From the NCBI RefSeq assembly GCF_026810445.1, contig NZ_CP113949.1:3596001-3660000 (forward strand): DNA of 64,000 nt. The letters run 5' to 3'. The position numbers and the translations under genes were made by a program. Positions 16,168 through 30,766 of this stretch are shown piece after piece. This DNA is from Pseudomonas sp. BSw22131 (GTDB lineage Bacteria; Pseudomonadota; Gammaproteobacteria; Pseudomonadales; Pseudomonadaceae). The notes below the pieces were generated by a model, which was given only the letters and a program-made list of their open reading frames with translations, searched no databases and had not been told where the DNA came from. Positions within the stretch are counted from its first letter, which is position 1. Every line of letters starts with the position of its first letter.

Positions 16168-16168
<1 letters not shown>
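14774..16168 (-). CDS. cysG: Siroheme synthase CysG
   Basis: A 464-residue trifunctional enzyme that makes siroheme for sulfite and nitrite reductases. The N-terminal Rossmann domain ([13 protein letters not shown], residues 15-27) oxidises precorrin-2 and inserts iron. The C-terminal part (from about 215, [19 protein letters not shown]) is SAM-dependent uroporphyrinogen-III C-methyltransferase with the [13 protein letters not shown] and [10 protein letters not shown] motifs. Length equals E. coli and Pseudomonas CysG. The start ATG overlaps the serS stop by one base, indicating co-transcription with serS as usual in Pseudomonas. Confidence 0.97.
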
Positions 16169-17460
<1,292 letters not shown>

Positions 17461-17473
17461 TTATGAATCGGGT

Positions 17474-17851
17474 TTATAGAATTCGGGTCAAAGACAGGCC
17501 AGCCCAGGTCGCAAGCAGCCCACCGAGCACACTGATCAGTGCGTAGCCAATGGCCAATGGCGCCTGCCCGCTTTCCAGCAAACGCAGCGTATCAAGGGAA
17601 AAAGATGAAAACGTCGTCAGGCCGCCCACAAAACCAACCAGCAGACCGGCACGGATTTCGACCGGCACTTCGGGGCGCAGGAGGAACAGACCATACAACG
17701 CACCAATGATCAGGCAGCCGACAATGTTGACCGCCAGCGTTGCCGCGTAGAAATGCCGGGGCCAGTTTGCAGTCACCCAAAGGCCAGTAGCAAAGCGCAA
17801 TAATGTACCAGCGATGCCCGCAATGGACACCGCAAGAATCGTCTTGAGCAT
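17474..17851 (-). CDS. crcB: Fluoride ion channel CrcB (Fluc)
   Basis: A 125-residue four-helix membrane protein that exports toxic fluoride as a dual-topology dimer. The family hallmarks are GTLLRF in helix 1, [13 protein letters not shown] in helix 2 and [17 protein letters not shown], the conserved GGLTTFSSF motif with the phenylalanines lining the pore. The start overlaps the rarA stop by one base (TAATG on the minus strand). It is therefore translated from the upstream message, and no fluoride riboswitch can precede it directly. Confidence 0.95.
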   Translation of the reverse strand: MLKTILAVSIAGIAGTLLRFATGLWVTANWPRHFYAATLAVNIVGCLIIGALYGLFLLRPEVPVEIRAGLLVGFVGGLTTFSSFSLDTLRLLESGQAPLAIGYALISVLGGLLATWAGLSLTRIL

Positions 17852-19173
17852 TATTTTCTCCGCTTGCGTGAGCTTGCGCTGTCCAGCGCCGCCAAGTGTT
17901 TGAGTTTTTCGCCAATCTTCAATTCAAGGCCACGCGGGACCGGCTGGTAATACTGGCGCGGCTCAAGCTCTTCCGGGAAGTAGTCCTCACCTGCAGCGTA
18001 AGCGTCCGGCTCGTCGTGGGCGTAACGGTACTCCTCGCCATAACCCAGCTGTTTCATCAGCTTGGTCGGGGCGTTGCGAAGGTGCAGCGGCACCTCCAGC
18101 GAACCGTGTTCGGTGGCTTCACGCATTGCTGCCTTGAACCCCATGTACACGGCGTTGCTTTTCGGCGCGCAGGCCAGATAAACGATTGCCTGCGCCACCG
18201 CCAACTCACCCTCGGGGCTGCCGAGTCGCTCTTGAACATCCCACGCCGACATGCACAGCGGCAGCGCGCGCGGGTCGGCGTTGCCGATGTCTTCACTGGC
18301 CATGCGCACAACGCGTCGCGCCAGATAAAGCGGGTCGCAGCCACCGTCGATCATCCGTGCGAACCAATACAGCGCAGCGTCTGGGCTGGAGCCACGTATG
18401 GACTTGTGCAGCGCCGAAATCTGGTCATAAAACGCTTCGCCGCCCTTGTCAAAACGCCGACGGCTGTCGCCCAACAGGCTTTGCAGCAGCTCGACGTCAA
18501 TCTCACTGTCGTCTTCAGCGAGGTCCGAAGCGTTTTCCAGCAGGTTGAGCAGACGTCGGCCGTCACCGTCCGCCGCCGCCAGCAGAATCTTGAAGCCCTC
18601 ATCGCCCAGAGAGAGATGTCGGTTCCCCAGCCCGCGCTCTTCAGTCAGCGCGCGGTCGACCAGTTTGCGCAGCGCGACCTCGTCAAGGCTCTTGAGCACG
18701 TACACGCGTGCCCGCGACAGGAGCGCATTGTTCAATTCAAACGAGGGGTTTTCGGTGGTAGCGCCGATGAAAATCAGCGTGCCGTCTTCAACGTACGGCA
18801 GAAACGCATCTTGCTGCGACTTGTTGAAACGGTGAACTTCATCGACGAAGAGGATGGTGCGTCGACCATATTGTCCAGCCTGTTGCTTGGCGGTTTCGAC
18901 AGCCTGACGGATCTCCTTGACCCCGGCCAGCACCGCAGAAACCGTTTCGAAGTGAGCGTCCGAGACCTTGGCCAGCAGCCGGGCAAGAGTGGTTTTACCC
19001 ACCCCCGGCGGCCCCCAGAAGATCATCGAATGCAGCACACCCTGCTCCAGCGCCTCACGCAGAGGTTTGCCGTGCGCGAGCAAGTGTTGCTGACCGACGT
19101 ACTCATCCAGATTGGTCGCCCGTAATCGGGCGGCCAGCGGTTGAGTGATCGGTTCACTGTTGAACAAGTCCAT
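17851..19173 (-). CDS. rarA: Replication-associated recombination protein A (RarA/MgsA)
   Basis: A 440-residue AAA+ ATPase of the RarA/Mgs1/WRNIP1 family acting at stalled or gapped replication forks. An N-terminal [20 protein letters not shown] leader matches the RuvB/clamp-loader type. Walker A is [11 protein letters not shown] (about residues 54-64), Walker B is [10 protein letters not shown], and sensor 1 is [12 protein letters not shown]. The C-terminal tetramerisation region contains [22 protein letters not shown] and [11 protein letters not shown] motifs. It lies between lolA and crcB, the classic Pseudomonas and enteric order (lolA-rarA-serS). Confidence 0.96.
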   Translation of the reverse strand: MDLFNSEPITQPLAARLRATNLDEYVGQQHLLAHGKPLREALEQGVLHSMIFWGPPGVGKTTLARLLAKVSDAHFETVSAVLAGVKEIRQAVETAKQQAGQYGRRTILFVDEVHRFNKSQQDAFLPYVEDGTLIFIGATTENPSFELNNALLSRARVYVLKSLDEVALRKLVDRALTEERGLGNRHLSLGDEGFKILLAAADGDGRRLLNLLENASDLAEDDSEIDVELLQSLLGDSRRRFDKGGEAFYDQISALHKSIRGSSPDAALYWFARMIDGGCDPLYLARRVVRMASEDIGNADPRALPLCMSAWDVQERLGSPEGELAVAQAIVYLACAPKSNAVYMGFKAAMREATEHGSLEVPLHLRNAPTKLMKQLGYGEEYRYAHDEPDAYAAGEDYFPEELEPRQYYQPVPRGLELKIGEKLKHLAALDSASSRKRRK

Positions 19174-19191
19174 GGAAAACGCTTGAGCCTC

Positions 19192-19815
19192 TTATTCCTG
19201 AATGACGTCAGCGCCTTTCGGGATCTGGAACTGGAACTTGCTCGCGGCCACTGGCTCGTTGGCCTTAACGCCGGTGAACAGGATATTGGTGCGCTGGCCG
19301 ACGCTGTCGATCAGTTGCATGTCGTTGATCAGGCCATTGCGGAACGACAAACGGAGGCTGTCGAACAGGGTGTCCTTAGCGCGAGGCTTGAGCACGAAGT
19401 CGATCACACCACCCGCTTCCTTGGCAGTAATGTCAAAGCTCTCGCTGATCTTCGAGACATCGCCAGACAGCAGCAAGGCCGGCGTCTGCGTCAAGCGCTG
19501 GTCGAGGGTCTTGATGGTGACCTGCTCCAGGTCCGGGTCCCACAGCGAGACTTTCTTGCCATCGGACACCATCAGCTGCTCTTGCGGCGCATCGGTGTGC
19601 CAGTTGAACAGCCCGGGGCGCTGCAAGGTCATCTCACCGGAGGTCTCTTGCAACTGCGTGCCGCCGCCGTCCAGGGTCAGCTGGGAAAAACGCCCGGTGA
19701 GGGTTTTCGAGGTTTCCAGCAATTGAGTCAGGCGAGCCACGTCCTTGCTGTCGGCGTGGGCCGAAACAGCTGAAAAAGCCAGTGCAGATACCAACAACAT
19801 GCGGATAAGACGCAT
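19192..19815 (-). CDS. lolA: Outer-membrane lipoprotein carrier LolA
   Basis: A 207-residue periplasmic chaperone that takes lipoproteins from the LolCDE exporter to LolB. A signal peptide (about residues 1-21, [20 protein letters not shown]) with an AHA cleavage site is followed by the half-barrel domain ([20 protein letters not shown], then the GLFNW.TDAP region). ATG 19815 is chosen because GAGGG lies five bases before it; the in-frame ATG at 19827 has no ribosome site. It is 18 bp upstream of rarA and 79 bp downstream of ftsK on the same strand. Confidence 0.95.
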   Translation of the reverse strand: MRLIRMLLVSALAFSAVSAHADSKDVARLTQLLETSKTLTGRFSQLTLDGGGTQLQETSGEMTLQRPGLFNWHTDAPQEQLMVSDGKKVSLWDPDLEQVTIKTLDQRLTQTPALLLSGDVSKISESFDITAKEAGGVIDFVLKPRAKDTLFDSLRLSFRNGLINDMQLIDSVGQRTNILFTGVKANEPVAASKFQFQIPKGADVIQE

Positions 19816-19894
19816 GGGAGCCCTCATTCAATTCAGTTAATTGCTGACGGCGCATTGTCACCCCGTCAGGTCAATCGTGACGCTTTACCGTGGA

Positions 19895-22300
19895 TCAGTC
19901 ACGCATCGGGGCTGGCGCTATGACCTCACGCGAGCCGTTGGTGTTCATGGAGGTGACAACCCCGGCCATTTCCATTGCTTCGATCATACGGGCTGCGCGG
20001 TTGTAGCCGATTTTCAGCTTGCGCTGCACAGCAGAGATCGATGCGCGGCGGCTTTCGAGCACAAACTTGACCGCCTCGTCGTACAGCGCATCGCTTTCAC
20101 TATCCTCGCCATCGCCGCCGCCACTGCCACCATCAAAACCACTGCCGGGCTCTTCAACGCCCGCCAGAATGTCTTCGTTATAGTCAGGGGTGCCGCGCAG
20201 TTTCCAGGCTTCAACCACACGGTGAACCTCCTCATCGGAAACGAATGCACCGTGAACCCGAATAGGCAGGCTGGTGCCCGGCGGCATATAAAGCATGTCA
20301 CCGTGACCAAGCAATTGCTCGGCGCCGCCCTGGTCGATGATGGTCCGCGAGTCGATCTTGCTCGACACCTGGAACGCCATACGCGTCGGAATGTTGGCCT
20401 TGATCAAACCGGTGATCACATCGACCGACGGACGCTGCGTCGCGAGGATCAGGTGAATACCGGCAGCACGGGCTTTCTGGGCGATACGTGCGATCAGTTC
20501 TTCTACCTTTTTACCGACGATCATCATCATGTCGGCGAACTCGTCGACCACCACGACGATGGTCGGCAATTTCACCAGCAGCGGTGCTTCGTCGTGGATG
20601 CTTTCGCGCTTGTAAAGTGGATCCACCAGCGGGGTTCCTGCGTCCTGCGCGTCCTTGACCTTCTGATTGAAGCCCGAAAGGTTACGTACGCCCATCTTCG
20701 CCATGAGCTTGTAGCGGCGCTCCATCTCGGCAACCGACCAGCGCAGCGCGTTGGCCGCGTCCTTCATGTCGGTGACCACCGGGCACAGCAAATGCGGAAT
20801 GCCTTCGTAAATCGACAACTCCAGCATTTTCGGGTCGATCATGATCAGCTTGGCGTCGTCTGGTCCGGATTTGAACAGAATCGACAGAATCATGGCGTTA
20901 ACGCCCACCGACTTACCGGAACCGGTCGTACCGGCCACCAGCAAGTGAGGCATTTTGGCCAGATCGGTAATGACCGGCTTGCCGCCGATGTCATGACCCA
21001 GCGCCAGCGTGACCGGCGACTTGGCATTGTCGTATTCAGGCGTCGAGAGCACTTCCGAGAAACGTACGATCTGCCGGTCTTCGTTAGGAATTTCGATACC
21101 GACCGTGGTCTTGCCAGGAATGACTTCAACCACCCGCACGCTGGTCACGGCAAGCGAGCGCGCAAGGTCTTTGGCCAGATTGGAAATGCGGCTGACCTTG
21201 ACGCCGGCTGCGGGCTGAATCTCATAACGGGTGATCACGGGGCCGGGATGAATCGAGTCAACAGAAACTTCGACGCCGAATTCCTTGAGCTTGATCTCCA
21301 GCAAATGACCGACAGCCGCCAGTGACTCGGGCGAATAGTTGAGCTGCTTCTTTTCGGCCGGGTCGAGGATAGAGATTGGCGGCAACGTGCCTTCCACGGC
21401 GCTGTCGACAAACAGCGGAGCCTGTTTTTCCTTCTGCACACGCTTGCTGGGCTCCGGCGCTTTGGGCGGTGCCGGTGCGATGACGGCAGGCACATGCTTC
21501 GCCCGCTCGGCCATGTGTTGGGTCAGGGCCTGTTCACGCTCGATCAGGCGCTCTTTGGCTTTGGCCTGCTCGCGGCGATCCGGCGCCACCGGTGCGACCA
21601 CTTCATCGACACGCATATCGACTTCGCGCAGTTGCGCCACCATCTGCTTGCGCTCGGTGCGTGCGCTCCACCAGCGATTCATCGCCCCCTGGAACAGCTC
21701 GAACAGGTCGAGAGTGATCTTGCCGGTGGTGTCCATGACCTTGAACCACGACAGGTCGGTGAACACGGTCAGACCGAACAGGAATAGCGCGATGAACAAC
21801 AGCGTGCTGCCTTGAATGTTCAGTGCGCGCTTGGCCAGATCGCCCAGCACTTCGCCCAGCACGCCGCCCGCCGAGCCGGGCAGGCCTGCAGCCGAATGAA
21901 AGTGGATGTGCGCGAGGGCTGCGCCCGAAAGAATCAGAAACACCAGGCCGATCATGCGCCATGAGAACAGCCAGCCGCTCCACTGCCACGGTTCATGCCG
22001 CTGACGGAAGACCTGATAGGCCTTGACGGCCAGCAGCAGCGGGAAGATGTAAGCGAAGTAGCCCAGCACCATGAACAGGATGTCGGCAGAAAACGCACCG
22101 GCGCGGCCGGCAGCGTTCTGGACTTGCATGGAACTGCTGGTATGACTCCAGCCCGGATCGCCCTGATCGTAGGTCAGCAGGGCCATCATCAGGTAAAGGC
22201 ACAGGGCGCCAAAAGCGATCAGCGCACCTTCCTTGAGCCGGTAGTGCAAGTGCTGCCGCCAAAGCGGAACGGGACTGGTTGCTGCGGTGGATTTCTTCAA
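19895..22300 (-). CDS. ftsK: DNA translocase FtsK
   Basis: An 801-residue septal DNA pump coordinating chromosome dimer resolution with division. Four N-terminal membrane segments (about residues 25-190), a short linker (about 230-320), then the RecA-like motor: Walker [11 protein letters not shown], Walker [14 protein letters not shown]. The C-terminal gamma winged helix ([24 protein letters not shown]) reads KOPS sequences and activates XerCD. The start is TTG at 22300: the in-frame codon three triplets upstream is a stop (TGA, 22309-22307), so no longer N-terminus is possible. The sequence MKKSTA at the start is usual for Pseudomonas FtsK. Confidence 0.97.
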   Translation of the reverse strand: MKKSTAATSPVPLWRQHLHYRLKEGALIAFGALCLYLMMALLTYDQGDPGWSHTSSSMQVQNAAGRAGAFSADILFMVLGYFAYIFPLLLAVKAYQVFRQRHEPWQWSGWLFSWRMIGLVFLILSGAALAHIHFHSAAGLPGSAGGVLGEVLGDLAKRALNIQGSTLLFIALFLFGLTVFTDLSWFKVMDTTGKITLDLFELFQGAMNRWWSARTERKQMVAQLREVDMRVDEVVAPVAPDRREQAKAKERLIEREQALTQHMAERAKHVPAVIAPAPPKAPEPSKRVQKEKQAPLFVDSAVEGTLPPISILDPAEKKQLNYSPESLAAVGHLLEIKLKEFGVEVSVDSIHPGPVITRYEIQPAAGVKVSRISNLAKDLARSLAVTSVRVVEVIPGKTTVGIEIPNEDRQIVRFSEVLSTPEYDNAKSPVTLALGHDIGGKPVITDLAKMPHLLVAGTTGSGKSVGVNAMILSILFKSGPDDAKLIMIDPKMLELSIYEGIPHLLCPVVTDMKDAANALRWSVAEMERRYKLMAKMGVRNLSGFNQKVKDAQDAGTPLVDPLYKRESIHDEAPLLVKLPTIVVVVDEFADMMMIVGKKVEELIARIAQKARAAGIHLILATQRPSVDVITGLIKANIPTRMAFQVSSKIDSRTIIDQGGAEQLLGHGDMLYMPPGTSLPIRVHGAFVSDEEVHRVVEAWKLRGTPDYNEDILAGVEEPGSGFDGGSGGGDGEDSESDALYDEAVKFVLESRRASISAVQRKLKIGYNRAARMIEAMEMAGVVTSMNTNGSREVIAPAPMRD

Positions 22301-22763
22301 AACGCTTCAATTCCTGCGCGCTAGCGCGAACATCTGATGGTTGACTATGAACGACTGCATGGACGAGATAGTGCTGACCAAATCCTGTCAGCGGCGTGCG
22401 GAAAAGAATCTTGAACTCACGCTCGACAGGTGACTTGAAATGAGGTTAAACAACGTCGGTCATTGTACGGATTTGCACGCTACGTGCCACGTTAGTCTGG
22501 CTTGCACAAAGCAGATGTTCAAGCGCAGGCGACAACGGGCAATTTGAGCATGCATTTTCTTTACTGACAAAGGCTTATGACGTGTTTTTATCGCTGAGTA
22601 GCGGTTGCTCGACCAACCTGGCCCGCTCATGCAGCGCTCCGCGACCAAACAACACCAATACGCCATCATGTGTACAAGCGGACAACCGCGTGTGACCGCA
22701 CGCCTCTCATCAAGTTGCACGATGTACCTCAACCGCCCTCCCCTCTCGTAAAGTCTGGATGCC
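22301..22763. other. Intergenic region between ftsK and aat
   Basis: 463 bp holding the divergent promoters of ftsK and aat. No convincing -35/-10 pair, LexA box (CTGT-N8-ACAG), hairpin with U-run, tRNA or conserved small gene was found. Short open frames on both strands have no recognisable protein features. Some genomes (for example P. aeruginosa, from memory) carry trxB1 here; nothing of it remains in this stretch. Confidence 0.5.
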
Positions 22764-23453
22764 ATGCTGACCTGGTTACAACGAAACAGCCTCGATTTTC
22801 CGCCACTGGAAAAGGCAATGCGAGATCCGGATGGACTACTGGCAGCCGGGGGCGACTTATCGCCCGACCGACTTATCCGGGCCTACCGTCATGGCTGCTT
22901 TCCGTGGTTTCAGGACGGCCAGCCCATTCTCTGGTGGTCGCCCGATCCGCGCACGGTGCTGCTGCCAGATGAGCTGCATGTCTCACGAAGCTTGGCCAAG
23001 GTCCTGCGTCAGCAACGCTACCGGGTGACGTTCGACACTGATTTTGCAGCGGTCATTCGTGCCTGCGCCGCGCCGCGCACCTATGCCGACGGCACCTGGA
23101 TAACCGATTCGATGCAAGCCGCTTATCTGGAATTACATCAGCGCGGCCTGGCTCACAGCGTGGAGGTCTGGGACGGCGACGCGCTGGTCGGCGGTCTCTA
23201 CGGCCTTGCGATAGGCCAGTTGTTTTTCGGCGAATCCATGTTCAGCCGCGCCGACAATGCATCCAAGGTTGGCTTTGCGACGCTGGTCGAACACCTGAAA
23301 GACTGGGGATTCGTCCTGATCGACTGTCAGATGCCAACACATCACCTCGAAAGCCTCGGAGCGCGCTCAATACCCCGATCAGCGTTTGCTCAATACCTGA
23401 GCCAACACCTCGATCTGGCCAACAGCGCCGATTGGCTCTCTAGGCGAGTTTGA
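22764..23453 (+). CDS. aat: Leucyl/phenylalanyl-tRNA-protein transferase
   Basis: A 229-residue GNAT-fold enzyme that attaches Leu or Phe to proteins with N-terminal Arg or Lys, making them ClpS-ClpAP substrates. Recognisable signatures are [36 protein letters not shown] and [19 protein letters not shown], with [16 protein letters not shown] at the end. Length matches the family (about 225-235). It is followed 47 bp later by the other N-end-rule transferase, bpt, and then infA; clpA and clpS lie just beyond, so the pathway is clustered. Confidence 0.96.
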   Translation: MLTWLQRNSLDFPPLEKAMRDPDGLLAAGGDLSPDRLIRAYRHGCFPWFQDGQPILWWSPDPRTVLLPDELHVSRSLAKVLRQQRYRVTFDTDFAAVIRACAAPRTYADGTWITDSMQAAYLELHQRGLAHSVEVWDGDALVGGLYGLAIGQLFFGESMFSRADNASKVGFATLVEHLKDWGFVLIDCQMPTHHLESLGARSIPRSAFAQYLSQHLDLANSADWLSRRV

Positions 23454-23500
23454 CTCCCCTGACATACACTCTTACCAAAGGTTTTTCTCGAGGGTTGATC

Positions 23501-24208
23501 ATGACAGAGCTGGCGCGGCTTAAGTTTTATGCCACTCAACCCCATTCCTGCAGCTACTTGCCTGAAGAGCAGGCGACGACGCTGTTTCTGGACCCCAGCC
23601 AGCCAATGGATGTGCAGGTTTACGCCGACCTGTCAGACATGGGTTTTCGTCGCAGTGGCGATCACCTCTATCGACCTCACTGCCAGAATTGCAGCGCGTG
23701 CGTGCCGGCCCGAATCCCTGTGGCGCTGTTCCAGCCGGACCGACAACAGAAACGTATTTTCAAGCGCAACGCCGACATCGAAGTCATCGGTACCAAGCCG
23801 CATTTCAGCGAAGAGTATTTCGACCTCTACAAACGCTATATCGAACAGCGTCATGCCGATGGCGACATGTTCCCACCCAGTCGGGATCAATTCTCGACAT
23901 TTTTGGTTCGCGATCTGCCGTTCTCGCGGTTTTACGAGTTTCGGGTAGAGGGTCGTCTGTTGGCTGTGGCCGTGACGGACATGCTACCCAACGGGCTGTC
24001 GGCGGTTTACACCTTCTACGAACCCAGCGAAGAGCGCCGCAGCCTGGGGCGTTACGCCATTCTCTGGCAGATCGCCGAAGCCGCTCGGCTGGAGGTGCAT
24101 GCGGTGTACCTGGGCTACTGGATCAAGAACTGCAAAAAGATGAATTACAAGACGCAATACCGGGCCATCGAGCTGCTGACAAACCAGAGATGGGTCACTC
24201 TTTACTGA
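23501..24208 (+). CDS. bpt: Aspartate/glutamate leucyltransferase Bpt
   Basis: A 235-residue member of the ATE family, bacterial Bpt branch, which transfers Leu from Leu-tRNA to proteins with N-terminal Asp or Glu. It is annotated in older genomes as arginyl-tRNA-protein transferase. The N-terminal domain has [18 protein letters not shown] and the cysteine motif [14 protein letters not shown]; the C-terminal part has [22 protein letters not shown] and [21 protein letters not shown] 23501 follows a GAGGG site; the upstream open frame lacks one. Clustered with aat and clpSA. Confidence 0.95.
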   Translation: MTELARLKFYATQPHSCSYLPEEQATTLFLDPSQPMDVQVYADLSDMGFRRSGDHLYRPHCQNCSACVPARIPVALFQPDRQQKRIFKRNADIEVIGTKPHFSEEYFDLYKRYIEQRHADGDMFPPSRDQFSTFLVRDLPFSRFYEFRVEGRLLAVAVTDMLPNGLSAVYTFYEPSEERRSLGRYAILWQIAEAARLEVHAVYLGYWIKNCKKMNYKTQYRAIELLTNQRWVTLY

Positions 24209-24309
24209 ACCCCTTGGCTTAAAGCTTATTTTTCGGGCACAATGCAGCCCGCTTTTGCCTGGCTGCCAGTTGCACCGGGCCATTCATTGGATACCGAGGG
24301 CTTTACTGC

Positions 24310-24528
24310 ATGTCGAAAGAAGACAGCTTCGAAATGGAAGGCACTGTCGCCGACACCCTGCCCAACACCATGTTTCGTGTGGAGTTGGAAAATGGGCACG
24401 TCGTAACCGCGCATATCTCCGGCAAGATGCGCAAGAACTACATTCGTATTCTTACCGGTGACAAGGTGCGTGTTGAGCTGACGCCCTACGACTTGAGCAA
24501 AGGGCGCATCACTTACCGCGCCCGTTAA
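24310..24528 (+). CDS. infA: Translation initiation factor IF-1
   Basis: A 72-residue single OB-fold (S1-type) protein, [22 protein letters not shown] onward in shape identical to bacterial IF-1, ending RITYRAR. It occupies the ribosomal A site during initiation together with IF-2 and IF-3. Its length is the standard one. It stands alone with a strong terminator 13 bp behind and a 101-bp gap from bpt. Confidence 0.98.
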   Translation: MSKEDSFEMEGTVADTLPNTMFRVELENGHVVTAHISGKMRKNYIRILTGDKVRVELTPYDLSKGRITYRAR

Positions 24529-24540
24529 GCAGGTCTTAAC

Positions 24541-24572
24541 AAAAACGCCCGGCATATATGCCGGGCGTTTTT
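24541..24572. terminator. Bidirectional terminator after infA
   Basis: A 32-base perfect palindrome: AAAAACGCCCGGCATA followed by its reverse complement TATGCCGGGCGTTTTT. T-runs are present on both strands. Confidence 0.9.
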
Positions 24573-24593
24573 GTGTGCGCGCGAAATGATGGC

Positions 24594-24684
24594 CTGTAGG
24601 AGCGCGCTTGCCCGCGCTTGCGGTTTGCCTGGGATACATCCGGCGGCTTACGAAACGCAATCGCGGGCAAGCGCGCTCCTACAG
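24594..24684. repeat. REPIN with nearly perfect 29-base arms
   Basis: The arms at 24594-24622 and 24656-24684 are inverted copies with 28 of 29 bases complementary. They begin CTGTAGGAGCGCGCTTG, the common Pseudomonas REP start. The 33-base centre is not symmetrical. The element sits between the convergent infA and clpA terminators. Confidence 0.9.
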
Positions 24685-24706
24685 GGGACGGCGGTGCTTC
24701 GAGATA

Positions 24707-24734
24707 AGCAAAAAGGCGCCCACAGGCGCCTTTT
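24707..24734 (-). terminator. Terminator of clpSA unit
   Basis: On the minus strand AAAAGGCGCC (24734-24725), loop TGTG, GGCGCCTTTT (24720-24711), with a further T and GC; a stable stem followed by five T, about 20 bp after the clpA stop. Confidence 0.85.
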
Positions 24735-24753
24735 GCTTTAGTGCGGTGAAGCG

Positions 24754-27024
24754 TCAGGCCAGCTCTGCCGTGGTCTCGAAGTCGAACGTGATTTCGCCGT
24801 CCTTCAAGTCGATGTGTACAACACCGCCATGCTCGGCCAGTTCGCCAAAGAGAATCTCTTCCGCCAGCGGACGCTTGATCTTGTCCTGGATCAAGCGCGC
24901 CATTGGGCGAGCCCCCATTTGTGCGTCGTAACCACCTTCTGCCAACCAGCCACGCGCCGCCTCAGTCACCTCAAGCAGCACGCGCTTGTCTTCCAACTGC
25001 GCCTGAAGCTCTGTGAGGAACTTGTCCACCACACTTTTGATGACCTCATGGCTGAGGCGACCAAACTGAATGATGGTATCCAGACGGTTGCGGAACTCCG
25101 GCGTGAAGCTCTTCTTGATGACTTCCATCGCATCGGAGGAGTGATCCTGATGCGTGAAGCCAATCGAAGCACGCGCCGCTGTCTCTGCACCTGCGTTGGT
25201 GGTCATGATCACGATCACGTTGCGGAAATCCGCTTTGCGCCCGTTGTTATCGGTCAGTGTCCCGTGGTCCATGACCTGCAGCAGCAGGTTGAAGACCTCG
25301 GGGTGAGCCTTTTCGATCTCATCAAGCAACAACACACAATGCGGCTGCTTGGTGATGGCTTCGGTCAACAGACCGCCCTGATCGAAACCGACATAGCCTG
25401 GTGGCGCACCGATTAGACGCGACACGGTGTGACGCTCCATGTACTCGGACATGTCGAAGCGCAAAAGCTCCACACCCAACGCCTTGGCCAACTGACGAGC
25501 CGCTTCAGTCTTGCCGACACCCGTAGGCCCCGCAAACAGGAACGAACCGACTGGCTTGTCTGGTGACTTGAGGCCCGCTCGTGAAAGCTTGATCGCCGTA
25601 GCCAGCGCGTCAATCGCCGCATCCTGACCAAACACCGTGAGCTTGAGATCGCGCTGCAGGTTGCGCAGCAGCTCTTTGTCGGAGCTGTTGACGTGCTTTG
25701 GCGGAATGCGCGCGATTTTCGCGACGATGTCCTCAACCTGCGGCACTTCGATGCGCTTGACGCGCTTCTCGACCGGCTGCAGACGCTGATAGGCACCGGC
25801 CTCATCGATCACATCGATGGCCTTGTCCGGCATGTGCCGGTCATTGATGTAGCGCGAGGCCAGTTCAGCAGCTGCACGCAGTGCCTCGTCGCTGTACTCG
25901 ATGCTGTGATGCTGCTCGAAACGTCCTTTCAGTCCACGCAAAATGCTGATGGTGTCTTCAACCGAAGGCTCGGATACATCGACTTTCTGGAAGCGACGCG
26001 CCAACGCCCGGTCTTTCTCGAAGATCCCGCGAAATTCCTGAAACGTTGTAGAACCGATGCAACGAATATCACCTGAAGACAGCAACGGCTTGAGCAGGTT
26101 GGAGGCGTCCATCACCCCGCCCGATGCAGCACCCGCACCGATGATGGTGTGGATCTCATCGATGAACAGGATTGCGTGAGGCCGTTTTTTCAGCTCGCCG
26201 AGTAACGCCTTGAAGCGCTTCTCGAAATCGCCGCGGTATTTGGTACCGGCAAGCAGCGCGCCGAGGTCCAGCGAGTACACGACGCTGTTCATCAACAGAT
26301 CGGGCACCTGGTTGTCGACGATGCGCTTGGCGAGGCCTTCGGCGATAGCCGTTTTGCCTACGCCTGCTTCACCGACCAACAGCGGGTTGTTTTTACGGCG
26401 ACGGGCGAGGATCTGAGCAACGCGCTCGACCTCAAGCTCTCGACCGACCAATGGGTCGATGCGGCCTTGTCGGGCCAATTCGTTCAGGTTGCTGGCATAG
26501 GCATCCAGAGGATTGCCTGAAGAAGAAGACTCACCGCCCTCGTCGTCCTGCATATCTTGCTCACCTTCAGACTGATCACCGTGCCCAGGCACTTTGGAAA
26601 TGCCATGAGCGATGTAGTTGACTACATCGATACGGGCAACGCTCTGCTGTTTAAGCAGAAACACGGCCTGGCTTTCCTGCTCGCTGAAAATTGCGACAAG
26701 CACGTTGGCACCGGTGACTTCTCGTTTGCCGGAGCTCTGAACGTGGAAGACTGCGCGCTGGAGTACGCGCTGGAAGCCCAGGGTTGGCTGGGTTTCACGA
26801 TCCTCGTCATGGACGGGGATCAGTGGTGTGGTGGAGTCGATGAACTCCTGCAGATCATGCTTGAGTTTATCGAGGTTTGCGCCGCAGGCACGCAGTACGG
26901 TGGCTGCAGCTTCGTTGTCCAATAGAGCCAGCAGCAGGTGTTCCACTGTCATGAATTCATGACGTTTGGAACGGGCCTCCTTGAAAGCCAAATTGAGTGT
27001 GACTTCGAGCTCACGGTTTAACAT
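24754..27024 (-). CDS. clpA: ATP-dependent Clp protease ATP-binding subunit ClpA
   Basis: A 756-residue hexameric unfoldase that feeds ClpP. The N-domain (residues 1-145, [19 protein letters not shown] start) docks ClpS. The first AAA+ module has Walker [13 protein letters not shown] (about 218) and [12 protein letters not shown]. The second has Walker [12 protein letters not shown] (about 495) and [15 protein letters not shown]. An acidic linker ([12 protein letters not shown]) joins N-domain and module 1. The C-terminal small domain ends [27 protein letters not shown]. It follows clpS by 29 bp on the same strand. Together with aat and bpt in this window it completes the bacterial N-degron route. 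Confidence 0.97.
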   Translation of the reverse strand: MLNRELEVTLNLAFKEARSKRHEFMTVEHLLLALLDNEAAATVLRACGANLDKLKHDLQEFIDSTTPLIPVHDEDRETQPTLGFQRVLQRAVFHVQSSGKREVTGANVLVAIFSEQESQAVFLLKQQSVARIDVVNYIAHGISKVPGHGDQSEGEQDMQDDEGGESSSSGNPLDAYASNLNELARQGRIDPLVGRELEVERVAQILARRRKNNPLLVGEAGVGKTAIAEGLAKRIVDNQVPDLLMNSVVYSLDLGALLAGTKYRGDFEKRFKALLGELKKRPHAILFIDEIHTIIGAGAASGGVMDASNLLKPLLSSGDIRCIGSTTFQEFRGIFEKDRALARRFQKVDVSEPSVEDTISILRGLKGRFEQHHSIEYSDEALRAAAELASRYINDRHMPDKAIDVIDEAGAYQRLQPVEKRVKRIEVPQVEDIVAKIARIPPKHVNSSDKELLRNLQRDLKLTVFGQDAAIDALATAIKLSRAGLKSPDKPVGSFLFAGPTGVGKTEAARQLAKALGVELLRFDMSEYMERHTVSRLIGAPPGYVGFDQGGLLTEAITKQPHCVLLLDEIEKAHPEVFNLLLQVMDHGTLTDNNGRKADFRNVIVIMTTNAGAETAARASIGFTHQDHSSDAMEVIKKSFTPEFRNRLDTIIQFGRLSHEVIKSVVDKFLTELQAQLEDKRVLLEVTEAARGWLAEGGYDAQMGARPMARLIQDKIKRPLAEEILFGELAEHGGVVHIDLKDGEITFDFETTAELA

Positions 27025-27053
27025 AGCTTCACCTCATACCCAAGTGTCCGGCG

Positions 27054-27416
27054 TTAACCGTCCTTCTCGATCTCACAGAGTAGCGGATGCTGGCTTTCCC
27101 TGGCGTATTGGTTGACCTGCGTTGCCTTGGTCTCGGCGATGTCGCGGGTAAACAATCCACAGACTGCCCGTCCCTCTGTATGGACGGCCAGCATGACCTT
27201 GGTCGCCAGCTCACGATTCAGGTTGAAAAAGACCTCGAGGACTTCTACAACGAAGTCCATCGGCGTGTAATCGTCGTTGAACAAAACCACCTTATACATA
27301 GGCGGCACCTGCAAAATCGGCTTGGCATCCTGGACTGCAATGCCAGCCGCGTCATCCTCGTGGGATTGCGGATCATCCTGATTGAATGTTAGTCGAATCT
27401 TGCTGATTGCATGCAT
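27054..27416 (-). CDS. clpS: ClpA adaptor protein ClpS
   Basis: A 120-residue adaptor that binds destabilising N-terminal residues (Leu, Phe, Trp, Tyr) and hands substrates to ClpAP. A flexible N-terminus (residues 1-37) precedes the folded core with [20 protein letters not shown], where the NDD/TPM segment forms the N-degron pocket, and [19 protein letters not shown]. Length is within the usual 105-122. The ATG at 27416 starts MHAISKIRL. It is divergent from cspD. Confidence 0.96.
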   Translation of the reverse strand: MHAISKIRLTFNQDDPQSHEDDAAGIAVQDAKPILQVPPMYKVVLFNDDYTPMDFVVEVLEVFFNLNRELATKVMLAVHTEGRAVCGLFTRDIAETKATQVNQYARESQHPLLCEIEKDG

Positions 27417-27496
27417 GGAAAGAAAGGTTCGTTAGAAGGCGAATTGAAATAGTGAGTCGCAGTCTGACCGGTTTTCAAATGGACCGCCGCGTGACC

Positions 27497-27524
27497 TTGA
27501 CTATCGGCTAAACGGTGTTACAAA
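27497..27524 (+). promoter_or_regulatory. Candidate sigma70 promoter of cspD
   Basis: TTGACT at 27497-27502, 16-bp spacer, TACAAA at 27519-27524. This would give a leader of about 105 nt containing two small hairpins, ACCCA/TGGGT (27531-27543) and ACTCC/GGAGT (27602-27615). The second hairpin lies just before the ribosome site. Sequence match only. Confidence 0.35.
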
Positions 27525-27637
27525 CAATAGAACCCACATTGGGTAAAAAGGGTCCGCGCAGTCAACCAAAATTTTTTAGGTCCGGCGGATTAGGTTGATG
27601 ATACTCCCAACGGAGTCCTTTGCAGAGGGATGTGACT

Positions 27638-27910
27638 ATGGCAAGCGGTAAGGTCAAATGGTTCAACAATGCCAAGGGTTTTGGGTTCATCGTCGAGGAC
27701 GGCAAGACAGAAGACCTGTTTGCGCACTACTCGGCTATCAATATGGATGGTTACAAAACGCTGAAAGCAGGCCAACCGGTCAAGTTTGAAATCATCCAGG
27801 GACCCAAGGGGCTGCACGCGGTTGCGATCACAGCCGCGAACGAAACGGTTTCCCCTGCGGTGAACCAAGAGCCACACACCAATCAAGCGCATCAAAAAGA
27901 GCATGCCTGA
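27638..27910 (+). CDS. cspD: Cold-shock-domain protein CspD
   Basis: A 90-residue protein: a cold-shock domain (residues 1-67) with RNP1 KGFGFI and RNP2-like DLFAHYSAI, then a short tail of about 20 residues. The KWFNNAKGFGFIVEDG start and position next to clpS identify the CspD branch, which inhibits replication initiation and accumulates in stationary phase in E. coli. ATG 27638 follows AGAGGG; the upstream in-frame codons carry no site. Divergent from clpS, with a bidirectional terminator behind. Confidence 0.94.
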   Translation: MASGKVKWFNNAKGFGFIVEDGKTEDLFAHYSAINMDGYKTLKAGQPVKFEIIQGPKGLHAVAITAANETVSPAVNQEPHTNQAHQKEHA

Positions 27911-27936
27911 GCCGGACCGTTCAAGCGCGAGAGCTG

Positions 27937-27977
27937 AAAAAGCCGGTCAGCTCACACCATAAACTGATCGGCTTTTT
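27937..27977. terminator. Bidirectional terminator after cspD
   Basis: AAAAAGCCGGTCAG (27937-27950) and CTGATCGGCTTTTT (27964-27977) form a 14-bp stem with one G-T wobble (A-C on the other strand) around a 13-base loop; T-runs on both strands. Confidence 0.8.
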
Positions 27978-30680
<2,703 letters not shown>

Positions 30681-30703
30681 GGTTGCTTTAACGCAGACTA
30701 AAG

Positions 30704-30727
30704 CCCCGGCCCCGTGCCGGGGTTTTT
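30704..30727 (+). terminator. Terminator after idh
   Basis: CCCCGGC (30704-30710), loop CCCGT, GCCGGGG (30716-30722), then TTTTT. 24 bp after the stop. Confidence 0.88.
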
Positions 30728-30766
30728 ACTTTCGGATCACCGCTTGCTCGCGGATGAGCGCAATCG

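Noticed and set aside
17840..17900. Fluoride riboswitch before crcB
   Set aside because: crcB starts inside the rarA stop codon, so there is no leader room for the aptamer.
19841..21325. 494-codon plus-strand open frame inside ftsK
   Set aside because: Overlaps the motor domain of FtsK entirely and encodes a His/Arg/Asp-rich sequence without domains.
22301..22763. LexA box for ftsK
   Set aside because: No CTGT-N8-ACAG sequence found on either strand of the interval.
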